From assembly GCF_035440685.1 (NCBI RefSeq), contig NZ_DAORMW010000007.1: 64,000 nucleotides of DNA, one strand, 5' to 3'. Position numbers and translations under genes: made by a program. The notes beneath the pieces were generated by a model, which saw only the letters and a program-made list of their open reading frames with translations, was not told the origin of the DNA and made no database searches. Positions 28,046 to 37,308 of the stretch are shown here, piece after piece (position 1 is the first letter of the stretch; each line of letters starts with the position of its first letter). The DNA is from Accumulibacter appositus. Lineage in GTDB: Bacteria > Pseudomonadota > Gammaproteobacteria > Burkholderiales > Rhodocyclaceae.

Positions 28046-28639
28046 CTAGGCGCGCTGGGCACGAAAGTGCTCGGCAAAGGCCATGGCCGCCGGAAAAAAC
28101 TCGAGGAAGTCGCTTTCAAACTCGGCGTAGCGCTCAAGCAACTCGCCACCCGCGCCGCTCAGCGTATTGCTGCGTCTGAGCCGGCGCACGGCGATCTGGT
28201 CGAGCGCCCGGCCTACCGCCGCGGGCTCACGATAACTGGCCAGCCAGTCCTCCTGGCGCATTGTGGGCAGAATCCGGGCCAGACGATCGGGTAACGGCCG
28301 CCGCGAGAGCAGCGCATAGACAGCGCCTGAGAAGGCTTCCAGCGACTGCGTCGAAAAGCGTGCCCAATGCACTGCCAGGAAATGATCGTAAAACATATCG
28401 ACGGCGACGCCGCTATAGCGACGACGCGCGACACTGACCCGTTGCCGGCTGCGCGCGAACGCCCGGTGCGCGTCCGCGAAACTGTCGATGCGCCGGTGCA
28501 ATAGCAGGCCTTGCACGACGGCGGCACTGAACTGCGGCGGCGCTGACGACAGCGGTCCCTTGACAAAATCGCCGAGCAAGCCACCCAGCCGGTAGTCGTC
28601 GTCGGGGCCGGCCAGCAGCGCGTGTGCCAGGTAGTTCAC
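28046..28639 (-). CDS. acpH: Acyl carrier protein phosphodiesterase
   Basis: A 197-residue HD-like hydrolase (E. coli AcpH has 193) that removes the 4'-phosphopantetheine arm from ACP. The family start NYLAHALLAG, the GLLGDFVKG motif with metal-binding Asp, LLHRRIDSFADAH, and YDHFLAVHW are present. The GTG at 28639 is the start because it begins this conserved N-terminus and overlaps the stop of the upstream gene as GTGA; a longer open frame to 28696 is not family-like. Confidence 0.9.
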   Translation of the reverse strand: MNYLAHALLAGPDDDYRLGGLLGDFVKGPLSSAPPQFSAAVVQGLLLHRRIDSFADAHRAFARSRQRVSVARRRYSGVAVDMFYDHFLAVHWARFSTQSLEAFSGAVYALLSRRPLPDRLARILPTMRQEDWLASYREPAAVGRALDQIAVRRLRRSNTLSGAGGELLERYAEFESDFLEFFPAAMAFAEHFRAQRA

Positions 28640-29013
28640 GAGGGCAGGCGAGGAAATGGGCCATCCTGCCCTTCGTCGGTTGTTCCTAGGGAGCACAGAG
28701 GCGACCGCTCCGAGTGCGGCAGATGCAGCGTCACCAGCTCGCTGCCGAGCAGCGTCAGGTGGCCATCGCGACGATTGTTACCGGTATCGCTGAACTCGAA
28801 GCGATAGACGCGACGCAGTCGCAAGCGACCCTCATCGTCGCGCCCCGGGCGCAAGGAAGCAAGCGCTACAGTGTCGTCGAGGAGCAGCAGGTCCTCGGCA
28901 AGACAGGCCGCGCGAACGGCACGCATGCCGGCCTCGCGCGACTGGAAGCTGTCGAACCACAGGGCACCGCCAGCAACCATCGCCAGCAGGCTGAGCACTT
29001 CCGCCCAGGGCAT
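28636..29013 (-). CDS. DUF3301 family protein, single membrane anchor
   Basis: A 125-residue protein with an N-terminal membrane helix (MPWAEVLSLLAMVAGGALWF) followed by a basic/acidic domain typical of DUF3301 (AVRAACLAEDLLLLDDTVAL; RVYRFEFSDTGNNRRDGHL). Function unknown. Its stop overlaps the acpH start by 4 bp, so the two are probably coupled. In proteobacteria this family often lies in small housekeeping operons. Confidence 0.8.
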   Translation of the reverse strand: MPWAEVLSLLAMVAGGALWFDSFQSREAGMRAVRAACLAEDLLLLDDTVALASLRPGRDDEGRLRLRRVYRFEFSDTGNNRRDGHLTLLGSELVTLHLPHSERSPLCSLGTTDEGQDGPFPRLPS

Positions 29014-29217
29014 CAGCGGCCGCTTCGGCCGAGGGCAGCGACACGCACGCCGCTGCCGAGATTCGCAGCCCGGCGACGAACGCCTAAACCTGAATACATA
29101 AATGTCATCGTGAGTAGCCGGGTTGTGGTTGTTGGCATGGGAAAATCAACCGCATAAGCCTGTGCCGAGCGTCTCGCCAGGCGGCGATCGCTACGCGCTT
29201 GGCTATACTAGCGAAAA

Positions 29218-30666
29218 ATGGCCATCACCACATCCCAACCGGGTTCGCCGCCGCGCGCTGCTCGACTCCTCGCCGCTCTCGTCATTCTACTCACTGCGCT
29301 TCCGGCTGCCCTGTCGGCCCGGGAAGCGAGTGACCCGTTCGACACCATGGCGATCACCCCACCGCGACCGGCCCTCGATCTCCCTGCGGCAGCAAACGCC
29401 TATCTTCCGTGCCAGGCGCTGCCCAGCGCTACCCCTTACGGCGTTCTCGAAGTCGTCGACCTGGCACTGTGCAAGAATCCGACGACGCGCGAGGTATGGG
29501 CGGTCGCCCGCGTACAGGCGGCCCAGGTCGGCGTGGCACAGTCCGACTTCCTGCCAACGATCGATGGCCAGCTGACGGTCAATCGCCTGCGTGGCGACGC
29601 ACGCAGCGGCACCACGCGCAATGCGTCGCTGACCCTGTCATGGCTGCTGGTCGACTTCGGCGCCCGCTCGGCCAAGCTCGAAGTCGCGCGGCAGCTGCTC
29701 AGCGCCGCGTCGGCAAGCCTGGATGCGACCGTGCAGAGCGTTTTTCTCAGTGCCCTGCAGTCCTACTTCAACACGCAGGCGGCACGGGCCGCAGTGACCG
29801 CGGCACTGGAGTCGGAAAAAGCCAGCCGCGAGAGCCTGAGCGCCGCCGAAGTACGCTACCGCGTCGGCAGCGGCACGCCGGCCGACCGCCTGCAGGCGCA
29901 GACCGCCTGGTCACAGGCGACGCTCACCCGCATCAGGAGCGAGGGCGTGCTGCGCAACGCGCTCGGCAGACTGGCCAAGGTGATGGGGCTGGACGCCAAC
30001 CATCCGCTGCGCCTCGACGACATCCCGACAATCTTACCCGACAGTGGTTTCGACCGCGACGTCGCCGAGCTGATCAGCGAAGCGCGCCGGCGACGTCCCG
30101 AGATGCAGGCAGCCGAAGCCGAACTGAAAGCAGCACAGGCGGGAGTCGACTACGCGCGCGCCTCCGGACGGCCGACCATCTCCCTGAGCGGCGGCCCGCA
30201 ATGGGAACAGCTCGATGGTCTTTCGAGCCAGGGCAATTCGATCGGAGTAAGCGTCCAGCTGCCGATCTTTTCCGGGTTCAACACCACCTACCAGATACGC
30301 ACCTCTGAAGCGCGCACCGAGGTTCAGGCCGCGCGCCTGGAAAACACCCGCCAGGAGGTGGCGCTGGAGGTCTGGGAAAACTACCAGGGCCTGAGCACCG
30401 CCACCCAGACCATCCGCAGCAGCGCCGACCTGCTGAGCAGTGCCGAGCAGTCCGAGCGCGTGGCCCTGGGACGCTACAAAGCGGGCGTCGGCAACATCCT
30501 CGACGTCCTCAACGCGCAAAGCGCACTCGCCGCAGCGCGCCTGCAGCGCATCCAGTCGATGCTCGACTGGCAGGTCTCGCGCGCCGCACTGGCCAGATCC
30601 ATCGGCATCCTCGACAGCAGCCTGCTGCTCTCGATCAGCGCCGAGCCGAAAACCCACAAGCCATGA
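29218..30666 (+). CDS. TolC-family outer-membrane efflux channel
   Basis: A 482-residue outer-membrane factor. After a signal peptide (hydrophobic core at about 17-32, ending ALSA) come the two repeated OEP halves with long coiled helices (VEVARQLLSAASASLDATVQ-like region near 160; QAAEAELKAAQAGVDYARAS near 310; GRYKAGVGNILDVLNAQSAL near 420). It forms the exit duct for the following MacA/MacB genes. The leader is short: a TATACT hexamer at 29203-29208 is only a few bases before the ATG, so transcription may start close to the gene or further upstream. The end overlaps macA as ATGA. Confidence 0.9.
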   Translation: MAITTSQPGSPPRAARLLAALVILLTALPAALSAREASDPFDTMAITPPRPALDLPAAANAYLPCQALPSATPYGVLEVVDLALCKNPTTREVWAVARVQAAQVGVAQSDFLPTIDGQLTVNRLRGDARSGTTRNASLTLSWLLVDFGARSAKLEVARQLLSAASASLDATVQSVFLSALQSYFNTQAARAAVTAALESEKASRESLSAAEVRYRVGSGTPADRLQAQTAWSQATLTRIRSEGVLRNALGRLAKVMGLDANHPLRLDDIPTILPDSGFDRDVAELISEARRRRPEMQAAEAELKAAQAGVDYARASGRPTISLSGGPQWEQLDGLSSQGNSIGVSVQLPIFSGFNTTYQIRTSEARTEVQAARLENTRQEVALEVWENYQGLSTATQTIRSSADLLSSAEQSERVALGRYKAGVGNILDVLNAQSALAAARLQRIQSMLDWQVSRAALARSIGILDSSLLLSISAEPKTHKP

Positions 30667-31868
30667 GCATCTCATTCGCAAAATCGGCCATTGGCCTGAT
30701 CGCCGTCGCCCTCGCCGCTGGCGGCGTGTACTGGCAGCAACAGAACGCCGCCCTGGCGCCGGAGCAGCGCTACAAGCTACAAGCCATCGAGCGTGGCGAG
30801 ATCACCCAGTCGGTCTCGGCCAACGGCACCCTGAATCCTGTGGTGCTGGTGAACGTCGGCACCCAGGTCTCGGGAACAGTGACTCGGCTGTATGTCGATT
30901 TCAACGACAAGGTCGAGAAGGGACAGGCCTTGCTCGAACTCGACGACTCCCTGCTCGCCGCCCAGGCTCGGCAATCGGCGGCCAACGTGCGCAACGTCTC
31001 GGCAGCGCTCGATCTGGCACGGGCCAACGAAGCACGCATGCGGGCGCTGTTCGCGCAGGAGTACGTTTCCCGCCAGGAACTCGAACAGTCGATTCAGGCC
31101 CGCCGCTCATCCGAGGCGCAGTTGGCGCAGGCCAGGGCCGCGGCCGACAAGGATCAGGTCAATCTGCGCTACACGACGATCCGCTCGCCGGTCTCAGGCG
31201 TCGTCGTCGACCGCGTGGTCGACCTGGGCCAGACGGTCGCCGCCAGTCTGCAGACGCCGACGCTGATCAAGATCGCCCAGGACCTGTCCGAAATGCGCAT
31301 CGACTCCAGCTTCGCGGAGGCCGACATCGGCAAGATCAGGGAAGGACAGGCGGTGCGCTTTACCGTCGACGCCTTCCCGGAGCGGAGCTTCGAGGGCCGG
31401 GTGCAACAGATTCGCCTCAACCCGACGACGCAACAGAACGTGGTCACCTACAATGTCCGTGTTTCGCTGGCCAACCCTGAACACATCCTTCTGCCCGGAA
31501 TGACCGCCTACGTGAGCATTGCCGTCGCCCAGCGCGACGACGCGCTACTGCTTCCCAATGCGGCGCTGCGCTTCAAGCCTCCTGAGGACGCAGACAAGCC
31601 ACTCCCCGCGCAACCCACGGAGCGCACAGCACGCGCTGACAGCGCCAATGGCAAGGGCCGCAAGCGCGACGCTGACGGCAGCAGCGGCACCGTGCACGTC
31701 GTCGATCAAGGGCAGCTCAAAGCCGTGCGCGTGCAGCTCGGTATCACCGACAACCGCAACAGTGAAGTACTCGCTGGCGAACTGAAAGCGGGACAGCAGG
31801 TGGTCGTCGGTGAAAACCCGCTCAATTCGGGCGGCAAGCCGAGCAGCGTCGGCCTGCGCTTATTCTGA
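30663..31868 (+). CDS. macA: MacA-type periplasmic adaptor protein
   Basis: A 401-residue membrane-fusion protein with one N-terminal anchor helix (about 4-24). The biotinyl-lipoyl part (TQVSGTVTRLYVDFNDKVEK; IRSPVSGVVVDRVVDLGQTV) flanks a hairpin of about 80 residues, followed by the beta-barrel (MRIDSSFAEADIGKIREGQ) and membrane-proximal domains. A polar insert of about 45 residues near 305-345 is longer than in E. coli MacA. It bridges the MacB pump and the TolC-like channel; genes overlap at both ends. Confidence 0.9.
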   Translation: MSISFAKSAIGLIAVALAAGGVYWQQQNAALAPEQRYKLQAIERGEITQSVSANGTLNPVVLVNVGTQVSGTVTRLYVDFNDKVEKGQALLELDDSLLAAQARQSAANVRNVSAALDLARANEARMRALFAQEYVSRQELEQSIQARRSSEAQLAQARAAADKDQVNLRYTTIRSPVSGVVVDRVVDLGQTVAASLQTPTLIKIAQDLSEMRIDSSFAEADIGKIREGQAVRFTVDAFPERSFEGRVQQIRLNPTTQQNVVTYNVRVSLANPEHILLPGMTAYVSIAVAQRDDALLLPNAALRFKPPEDADKPLPAQPTERTARADSANGKGRKRDADGSSGTVHVVDQGQLKAVRVQLGITDNRNSEVLAGELKAGQQVVVGENPLNSGGKPSSVGLRLF

Positions 31869-32578
31869 TGTCGCCACCGCTGATCCGCGTCGCCGCGCTC
31901 GGCAAATCCTACGCCACGGCTGCCGGCCCGTTCGCGGCGCTCAGAGGCGCCGATCTGAGCATCGAAGCCGGCGATTTCGTGGCCATCATGGGTCCGTCCG
32001 GATCCGGCAAGTCGACCTTCATGAACCTGCTCGGCTGCCTGGACACACCGACCAGCGGCGACTATTTCCTGCTCGGCCGCAATGTCGCCCATCTCGGCAA
32101 GGACGAACTGGCGTCCCTGCGCAACGGCTGCATCGGCTTCGTCTTCCAGGGTTTCAACCTTCTGCAACGGATGACCCTGGCCGACAATGTCGCCCTGCCA
32201 CTGGTCTACGCTGGCGTCGAGCGCGGGGCACGACGCCAGCGGGCGCTACAGGAACTGGCCCGCGTCGGCCTCGCCGGCTACGCCGACTCACTCCCCAGCC
32301 ACATCTCGGGCGGCCAGCAACAACGCGTGGCCATCGCCCGCGCGCTGATCAACTCGCCACAGCTGATTCTTGCCGACGAACCGACCGGCAACCTCGACAG
32401 CCATACCAGCGAGGAGATCATGAGCCTCTTTTCAGAGCTCAACCGTGCCGGCATAAGCATCATCCTGGTTACCCATGAGGCCGACATCGCTGCCTACGCG
32501 CGGCGACAGGTACGCTTCCTCGACGGACTGATCGTCAGCGACATCACGACGCCGGCAAGAGCCCTCGAGCAATGCTGA
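31868..32578 (+). CDS. macB: MacB/LolD-type ABC transporter ATPase
   Basis: A 236-residue ATP-binding subunit. Walker A is GPSGSGKST, the signature is HISGGQQQR, Walker B is LILADEPTGNLDS, and the switch histidine is in LVTHEAD. In E. coli MacB this domain is fused to the membrane part; here they are two genes, the second starting 7 bp before this one ends. Its TGATG junction with macA supports one operon. Confidence 0.93.
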   Translation: MSPPLIRVAALGKSYATAAGPFAALRGADLSIEAGDFVAIMGPSGSGKSTFMNLLGCLDTPTSGDYFLLGRNVAHLGKDELASLRNGCIGFVFQGFNLLQRMTLADNVALPLVYAGVERGARRQRALQELARVGLAGYADSLPSHISGGQQQRVAIARALINSPQLILADEPTGNLDSHTSEEIMSLFSELNRAGISIILVTHEADIAAYARRQVRFLDGLIVSDITTPARALEQC

Positions 32579-33792
32579 AAGCCATGCTCGGCGAAGCCTG
32601 GCAGGCGATGGGCACGAACCGCATGCGTACCGCATTGACCATGCTCGGCATGGTCATTGGCGTCGGCTCGGTGGTGCTAATGATGGCCATCGGCCAGGGT
32701 GCGCAGTACGCGGTGGCACAGACCATCAGTACCATGGGCAGCAATCTGTACATCGTGATCTCCGGATCGACCAGTTCCGGCGGTCTGCGCAGCGGCGGTG
32801 GTGGCGGCCCATCGCTGAACACTGCCGACGCCGAGGCGATCGCTCAACTCGACGGCGTCAGCCAGGTGGCACCGGTCCATCAGGGGCGACAGCAACTGGT
32901 ACATGGCGCGAACAACTGGAGTACTACGGTGGTCGGCACGACACCCGCGTACTTTGACGCACGCGCGTGGGCGGTGGTCAGCGGCAACCTCTTCGGTGAC
33001 TCCGACCTGCGCTCGGCGACCCGCGTCGCGCTGATCGGCCAGACCGCCGCCGCCAACCTCTTCGCGAACGACGATCCGGTCGGCAAGACCATCCGCATCC
33101 AGCAGAGCCCCTTCCTGGTCATCGGCGTTCTCGCCAAAAAGGGTCAGAATCTCGACGGCCGCGACCAGGACGACACCGTCATCGTGCCGCTGAGCACCGC
33201 CCAGCGCAAGGTTTTCGGCACGCCCTTTCCCGGCTCGGTGCGTGTGATGCTGGTCCAGGCCGCTTCCGCCGAAGCCATGCCTGGCGTGGAAAGCAGCATG
33301 ATCGCCTTGCTTCGCCAGCGCCACCGCCTGCGTGAAGGACAGGACAACGACTTCTACATTCGCAACCTGGCCGCTGCCGCCGACTCGGCCGCCGAAACGA
33401 CCCGCGTGATGTCGCTGCTGCTCGGCGCCATTGCCTCGGTGTCGCTGCTCGTCGGCGGCATTGGCATCATGAACATCATGCTCGTCTCGGTGACCGAGCG
33501 AACGCGCGAGATCGGCATCCGCATGGCCATCGGCGCCCGCCAGAAGGACATCCGCAGCCAGTTCCTGCTCGAGGCGCTAATGATCTCCGTCGCCGGCTGC
33601 CTGATCGGCCTGCTGCTCGGCATCGGCGGCGCGCTGCTGATCAACGCCATCACCGATATGGTGATCGTCATCTCCGGTGGCTCGGTGCTGGTCGCTTTCG
33701 GCGTTGCCGCGGGGATCGGCGTCTTCTTCGGTTTCTACCCCGCGCGTCGGGCGGCGGCGCTCGACCCGATCGAAGCACTTCGCCATCAATAG
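32572..33792 (+). CDS. MacB-type ABC transporter permease
   Basis: A 406-residue membrane subunit: one helix (about 20-42, TMLGMVIGVGSVVLMMAIG), a periplasmic MacB_PCD domain (about 45-250) with a glycine-rich patch (SSGGLRSGGGGGP), then the FtsX domain with three helices (MSLLLGAIASVSLLVGGIGI; GCLIGLLLGIGG; GVAAGIGVFFGFYPARRAA). With the ATPase gene it makes a split MacB that works by mechanotransmission on MacA and the TolC-like protein. Substrate (macrolide, peptide, lipid or siderophore) cannot be told from sequence. Confidence 0.92.
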   Translation: MLKAMLGEAWQAMGTNRMRTALTMLGMVIGVGSVVLMMAIGQGAQYAVAQTISTMGSNLYIVISGSTSSGGLRSGGGGGPSLNTADAEAIAQLDGVSQVAPVHQGRQQLVHGANNWSTTVVGTTPAYFDARAWAVVSGNLFGDSDLRSATRVALIGQTAAANLFANDDPVGKTIRIQQSPFLVIGVLAKKGQNLDGRDQDDTVIVPLSTAQRKVFGTPFPGSVRVMLVQAASAEAMPGVESSMIALLRQRHRLREGQDNDFYIRNLAAAADSAAETTRVMSLLLGAIASVSLLVGGIGIMNIMLVSVTERTREIGIRMAIGARQKDIRSQFLLEALMISVAGCLIGLLLGIGGALLINAITDMVIVISGGSVLVAFGVAAGIGVFFGFYPARRAAALDPIEALRHQ

Positions 33793-33851
33793 GCCTAGCC
33801 ATCGCTTACAGGCTACAATCTGCAGTCCGCAACCACCGCGAGACCCATGCC

Positions 33852-34376
33852 ATGCCCATTTACGCACTCGGCGCCCGTCGCCCACAGCTCGACCCACAAA
33901 GCTGGGTCGCCCCAACGGCGATCGTCATTGGTGACGTCCGCCTGGCCAAGAATGCCTCGATCTGGTGGAACGCCACGCTACGCGGCGACAACGACCCGAT
34001 CAGCATCGGCGAAAACAGCAACATCCAGGACAACTCGGTGCTGCACACCGACGAAGGCGTGCCACTGACCATCGGTCGCGACGTCACCGTTGGCCATCTG
34101 GTCATGCTGCACGGCTGCACCATCGGCGACGGCTCGCTGATCGGCATCGGCTCGGTGCTGCTCAACCATTCGGTGATCGGCAAGGGCTGCATTGTCGGGG
34201 CCAACACGCTGATTCCGGAAGGCAAGGTCTATCCCGACCACTCGTTGATCATCGGCTCACCGGGCAAGGTGGTTCGCCAGCTCAGCCCTGAACAAGTGGA
34301 GCGACTCAGCCATAGCGCCGATCACTATGTCGCCAACTGGCAGCGCTATCAAAGTGAACTCGAGGCCCTGTCGTAA
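33852..34376 (+). CDS. Gamma-carbonic anhydrase-like hexapeptide protein (YrdA family)
   Basis: A 174-residue left-handed beta-helix protein of the gamma-carbonic anhydrase family. Metal-ligand histidines are visible in VLHTDEG and VGHLVMLHGCTIG, and hexapeptide repeats run from about 20 to 140 (SIWWNATLRGDNDPISIGEN; GSLIGIGSVLLN). The C-terminal helix (SPEQVERLSHSADHYVANW) is usual for the group. Catalytic activity in YrdA-type members is often absent or unproven. Confidence 0.88.
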   Translation: MPIYALGARRPQLDPQSWVAPTAIVIGDVRLAKNASIWWNATLRGDNDPISIGENSNIQDNSVLHTDEGVPLTIGRDVTVGHLVMLHGCTIGDGSLIGIGSVLLNHSVIGKGCIVGANTLIPEGKVYPDHSLIIGSPGKVVRQLSPEQVERLSHSADHYVANWQRYQSELEALS

Positions 34377-34515
34377 CACGCAGCCAAGGGCAAACGGATT
34401 CCCTGCTCGATCGGGAATTCCATGCCCGATTGCACGCTCAGCTGCCGGTCGCACTGTTATTGACCTGCCGCAGGTCTACCATCCGCGTGCTTTCCGACAG
34501 CGGCGAGCGCTGTTG

Positions 34516-35316
34516 ATGATCAACCTCACGCGCCGGCTTCGTGCGCTCGCTCTGGCGATAGCTCTGGCCCCGACCCCCGGCATGCTCTTCAGCGCCGAGA
34601 AGGCACGTGGCGAAGCCCGGCAGCAGGTAGAGGTCGTGCCGATCCCGCTGAGCATGTCGAACGTCTACCTTGTCAAGGGTACTCGGGGTCCCATTCTGGT
34701 GGACTCGGGGAGCACGGACGATCTCGCGCAACTCACCAAAAACCTTGCGCGTGCGGGCCTGCGGATTGAGGATCTTGCGACCGTGATTCTGACGCACGGA
34801 CATGCCGATCATGCGGGCCTGGCGGCAGAAATTCGGCGCCGCAGCGGCGCCGTGATAATCGCCGGGCGTGGCGATCGAGCCATGCTGGATGCCGGCCTCA
34901 ACTCCCCGGTGACGGCAACGGGTTTCACCGGCAGGCTGATACTGCTGCTGCCGCTCGATCCCCGCTTCGCGCCTCTTCGAGCCGATGTTGAAGTTGACGG
35001 GACGCTTGAACTCGCCGCCTACGGCTTGCCTGGCCGCGCAGTGCAGATGCCGGGCCACACGCCAGGATCACTGGTCATCCTGCTCGACGACGGCCGGGCT
35101 TTCGTCGGTGACATGATCCTTGGTGGCTGGCTGGGCGGCGCCCTGCTGCCACATCGCGCGGGTGAGCACTATTTCCATATGGACGTCGCCGGCAACCGTG
35201 CCAACATCGCCGCACTCGCCAAGCAAGCGATCCGGACCTATTTTCTCGGACACGGCGGGCCAGTGAGCGGAGCAGCTGTGCGAGAATCCTTCAGTCTGGA
35301 CGACGCTGCCCGCTGA
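34516..35316 (+). CDS. MBL-fold metallo-hydrolase, probably exported
   Basis: About 267 residues with an N-terminal signal-like segment (LRALALAIALAPTPGMLFSA) and a beta-lactamase-type domain. The metal motif THGHADHAG, the later histidine in MPGHTPGSLV, the aspartate in FVGDMILGG and the last ligand in LGHGGP are all present, so an active two-metal site is expected. Sequence is closest in style to broad-range MBL hydrolases (glyoxalase II / Zn-dependent hydrolase), but the substrate is unknown. ATG 34516 is preferred since it gives the signal peptide; the open frame begins earlier at 34327. Confidence 0.78.
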   Translation: MINLTRRLRALALAIALAPTPGMLFSAEKARGEARQQVEVVPIPLSMSNVYLVKGTRGPILVDSGSTDDLAQLTKNLARAGLRIEDLATVILTHGHADHAGLAAEIRRRSGAVIIAGRGDRAMLDAGLNSPVTATGFTGRLILLLPLDPRFAPLRADVEVDGTLELAAYGLPGRAVQMPGHTPGSLVILLDDGRAFVGDMILGGWLGGALLPHRAGEHYFHMDVAGNRANIAALAKQAIRTYFLGHGGPVSGAAVRESFSLDDAAR

Positions 35317-35327
35317 AACCATCCTCT

Positions 35328-36422
35328 CTACCCAATAGGATCGCCCGCTGTCGCGCGCTGCATCAAGCGCTCGCCTGGCCGTCGAAGCGAGCGGCTGGAT
35401 GGCACCGAGGACACGCCAATGCGGCAGAAGAAGAAGAAGGGCTCGTCGGGTCCGCAGCGCGCCAAGTCTTCAAAATCCCGCGATAAGCGTAGAGCTTGGT
35501 CGAACAACGCCGGATCGGCGGAAAAGTGGCAATTATCGCGTGCGTACCAGCGAAAAATCACCGGCGTCAGCTCTGGCTGCAAGTGCAGCCCTTCTTTCGC
35601 CACCGTCAACCACACGCGCTGCAGGCGCATGCCTAGCTGCAACCAGTCTTCCAGACTGACAGGCGAGTGCACGGGGCGCAAAAGCAGATGCCCGCCACAA
35701 AAAACGGCCGGCAAGAAGTCCAACTCGACCCGCGGGACGACGGTACCCATGAGATAGCGGTTGAAGAAGTGAACGCGCTCCCAGCTCTGCATGACCCATT
35801 GCATCAAACGGGCGGTCAGCGGATCAACCCCCACCGCTTGCTCCGGTATCCGCTCTTCACTGAAACGAGCCCGCCATTCGATGACGTCTCGATGGACGGG
35901 GTACGCTTCCTTACAGGTCAAACGTATTCCAGCATTGCGCCAAAGCAGCGAGGCGACCTTCATTCGATCCGAAAACGACTCAAAAAAATGGCTGCGTAGA
36001 CCATCGCCAGCAGCCTCCAGAATCGCCGCACGCTGCGCCGAAGTGAGCGTGGTGGTACGCATCGGCCGCCGTTGTACCACCCGCTTCTCGATATACGGGA
36101 AAAGCGGATCGGTCTCTGCCCCGGCTGCTGCCGAGAAGAAAACGTCATAAACGGGGGCCCGTGCTTCAGCGTCATGCTGCACCGTCCAGCTTGCAGCCAA
36201 ACCAAAATGCGATGCCGCAATACGCAGCGTCTCGAGAAGCGCGCCGTGGGCAATGTGGCTGGCACGTCCCTGATAGTCGTAGAGCACATGGTCACGCGTA
36301 TCGTGACCATGCACGCGCAAGTGCTGGTCTCCCATAACGCTGAAACGCCAGGGTTGGCTGTTGTCGCCACTGGGCGCCCAGCGGGCGAGATCTATCAGCT
36401 GTAGCAGCGTTTCACGGTTCAT
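35328..36422 (-). CDS. Nitroreductase-like protein paired with ThiF homologue
   Basis: A 364-residue protein of the nitroreductase (FMN-binding) superfamily, in a form containing two divergent halves. The N-terminus LLQLIDLARWAPSGDNSQPW is the classic FMN-phosphate binding region, and RRPMRTTTLT plus VGVDPLTARLMQW follow. Similar proteins are annotated MoeY when fused to an E1-like domain. ATG 36422 lies inside the end of the ThiF gene (11-bp overlap) and matches the conserved start; a longer start at 36461 is possible. Redox chemistry on a substrate activated by the neighbour is inferred; the substrate is not known. Confidence 0.75.
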   Translation of the reverse strand: MNRETLLQLIDLARWAPSGDNSQPWRFSVMGDQHLRVHGHDTRDHVLYDYQGRASHIAHGALLETLRIAASHFGLAASWTVQHDAEARAPVYDVFFSAAAGAETDPLFPYIEKRVVQRRPMRTTTLTSAQRAAILEAAGDGLRSHFFESFSDRMKVASLLWRNAGIRLTCKEAYPVHRDVIEWRARFSEERIPEQAVGVDPLTARLMQWVMQSWERVHFFNRYLMGTVVPRVELDFLPAVFCGGHLLLRPVHSPVSLEDWLQLGMRLQRVWLTVAKEGLHLQPELTPVIFRWYARDNCHFSADPALFDQALRLSRDFEDLARCGPDEPFFFFCRIGVSSVPSSRSLRRPGERLMQRATAGDPIG

Positions 36423-37308
36423 GCCGTATTCCACTCGGCGCACGACGCGCCATTCTCTCAAGCTGCGCCTTGACCAGCATGATCGTCAAGCGCTGCAAAG
36501 GGTTCCGGTAGCCAAACGGACGCCAGGTCCGGACCAGGCGCATGCGATACGCATCAAATTGACTGGCCCAGGGAGCGAATCTCACGCCACCACGGCCAAG
36601 CAGCAGCTTGAGAACTTCAATACCCGCAACGCCGGCGCAGAGTTGGCAAGCTGCAACGCTGGATGGCCCGCGGCGTTCAGCCAGATTGATGCGCTCCTCG
36701 TCGGCGACATAACCACGCTGCAGCATCGCCGGCGACAGGCCAACAAGGAAGCGGATCGACATTTCGAGTTCGTCGCAGTCATCCCATCCGAAATACTGCT
36801 CGAATGGCATCCCCCCCGAGCCGAAGGTCACCATGGCGCACCCCAAGCCCAACGGGGCCGCCGTAACCACTGGAATCCCTTTCCGCGCGCAGGCGGCAAA
36901 GGTCAACCGACGGGCCGAAAAAGCGAAAAAGTCCAAGCCATCGACGTAGACATCTACGTCTTCCAGAAAGGCATCGACACACTCTGCCTGGATGCCTCCA
37001 GGGTAGGTGGACAAATCGACCTCGGGGTTGATGCTGCGGACGTGGCTCGCCATCACGTCGATCTTTGAGCTCTTCAGCGTAGCCATCGTCGCGCCGACCT
37101 GCCGATTGAAATTCGCGATCTCGAAAACATCGAAATCGGCAATCGAAAAACGACCGACCCCAAGGCGCGCCAGCGTCAAAAGGTGAACACCGCCGACTCC
37201 GCCCAGGCCACCGATGGCGACGCGCGACCGACGCAAGGTTGCCTGCTCGGCTTCGGTGACCCAGCCGATATTTCGCGAAAAGGCTTCGTGGTAGTCGAAG
37301 GTGCCCAT
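36412..37308 (-). CDS. ThiF/MoeB-type E1-like adenylyltransferase
   Basis: A 298-residue E1-like enzyme that would adenylate a carboxy terminus or small molecule. Rossmann motif GLGGVGGVHLLTLARLG (about 33-49), the DFDVFEIANFNRQ loop with the adenylation arginine, SSKIDV with the conserved lysine, and YVDGLDFFAFSARR for the Mg-binding aspartate are present. Only one CxxC pair (ACQLCAG) is visible, so the structural zinc site of MoeB/ThiF is probably incomplete. No ubiquitin-like carrier (ThiS/MoaD) or YcaO gene is adjacent. AGAGAGAG-like Shine-Dalgarno precedes the ATG. It is the first of a two-gene operon with the nitroreductase. Confidence 0.82.
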   Translation of the reverse strand: MGTFDYHEAFSRNIGWVTEAEQATLRRSRVAIGGLGGVGGVHLLTLARLGVGRFSIADFDVFEIANFNRQVGATMATLKSSKIDVMASHVRSINPEVDLSTYPGGIQAECVDAFLEDVDVYVDGLDFFAFSARRLTFAACARKGIPVVTAAPLGLGCAMVTFGSGGMPFEQYFGWDDCDELEMSIRFLVGLSPAMLQRGYVADEERINLAERRGPSSVAACQLCAGVAGIEVLKLLLGRGGVRFAPWASQFDAYRMRLVRTWRPFGYRNPLQRLTIMLVKAQLERMARRAPSGIRHEP

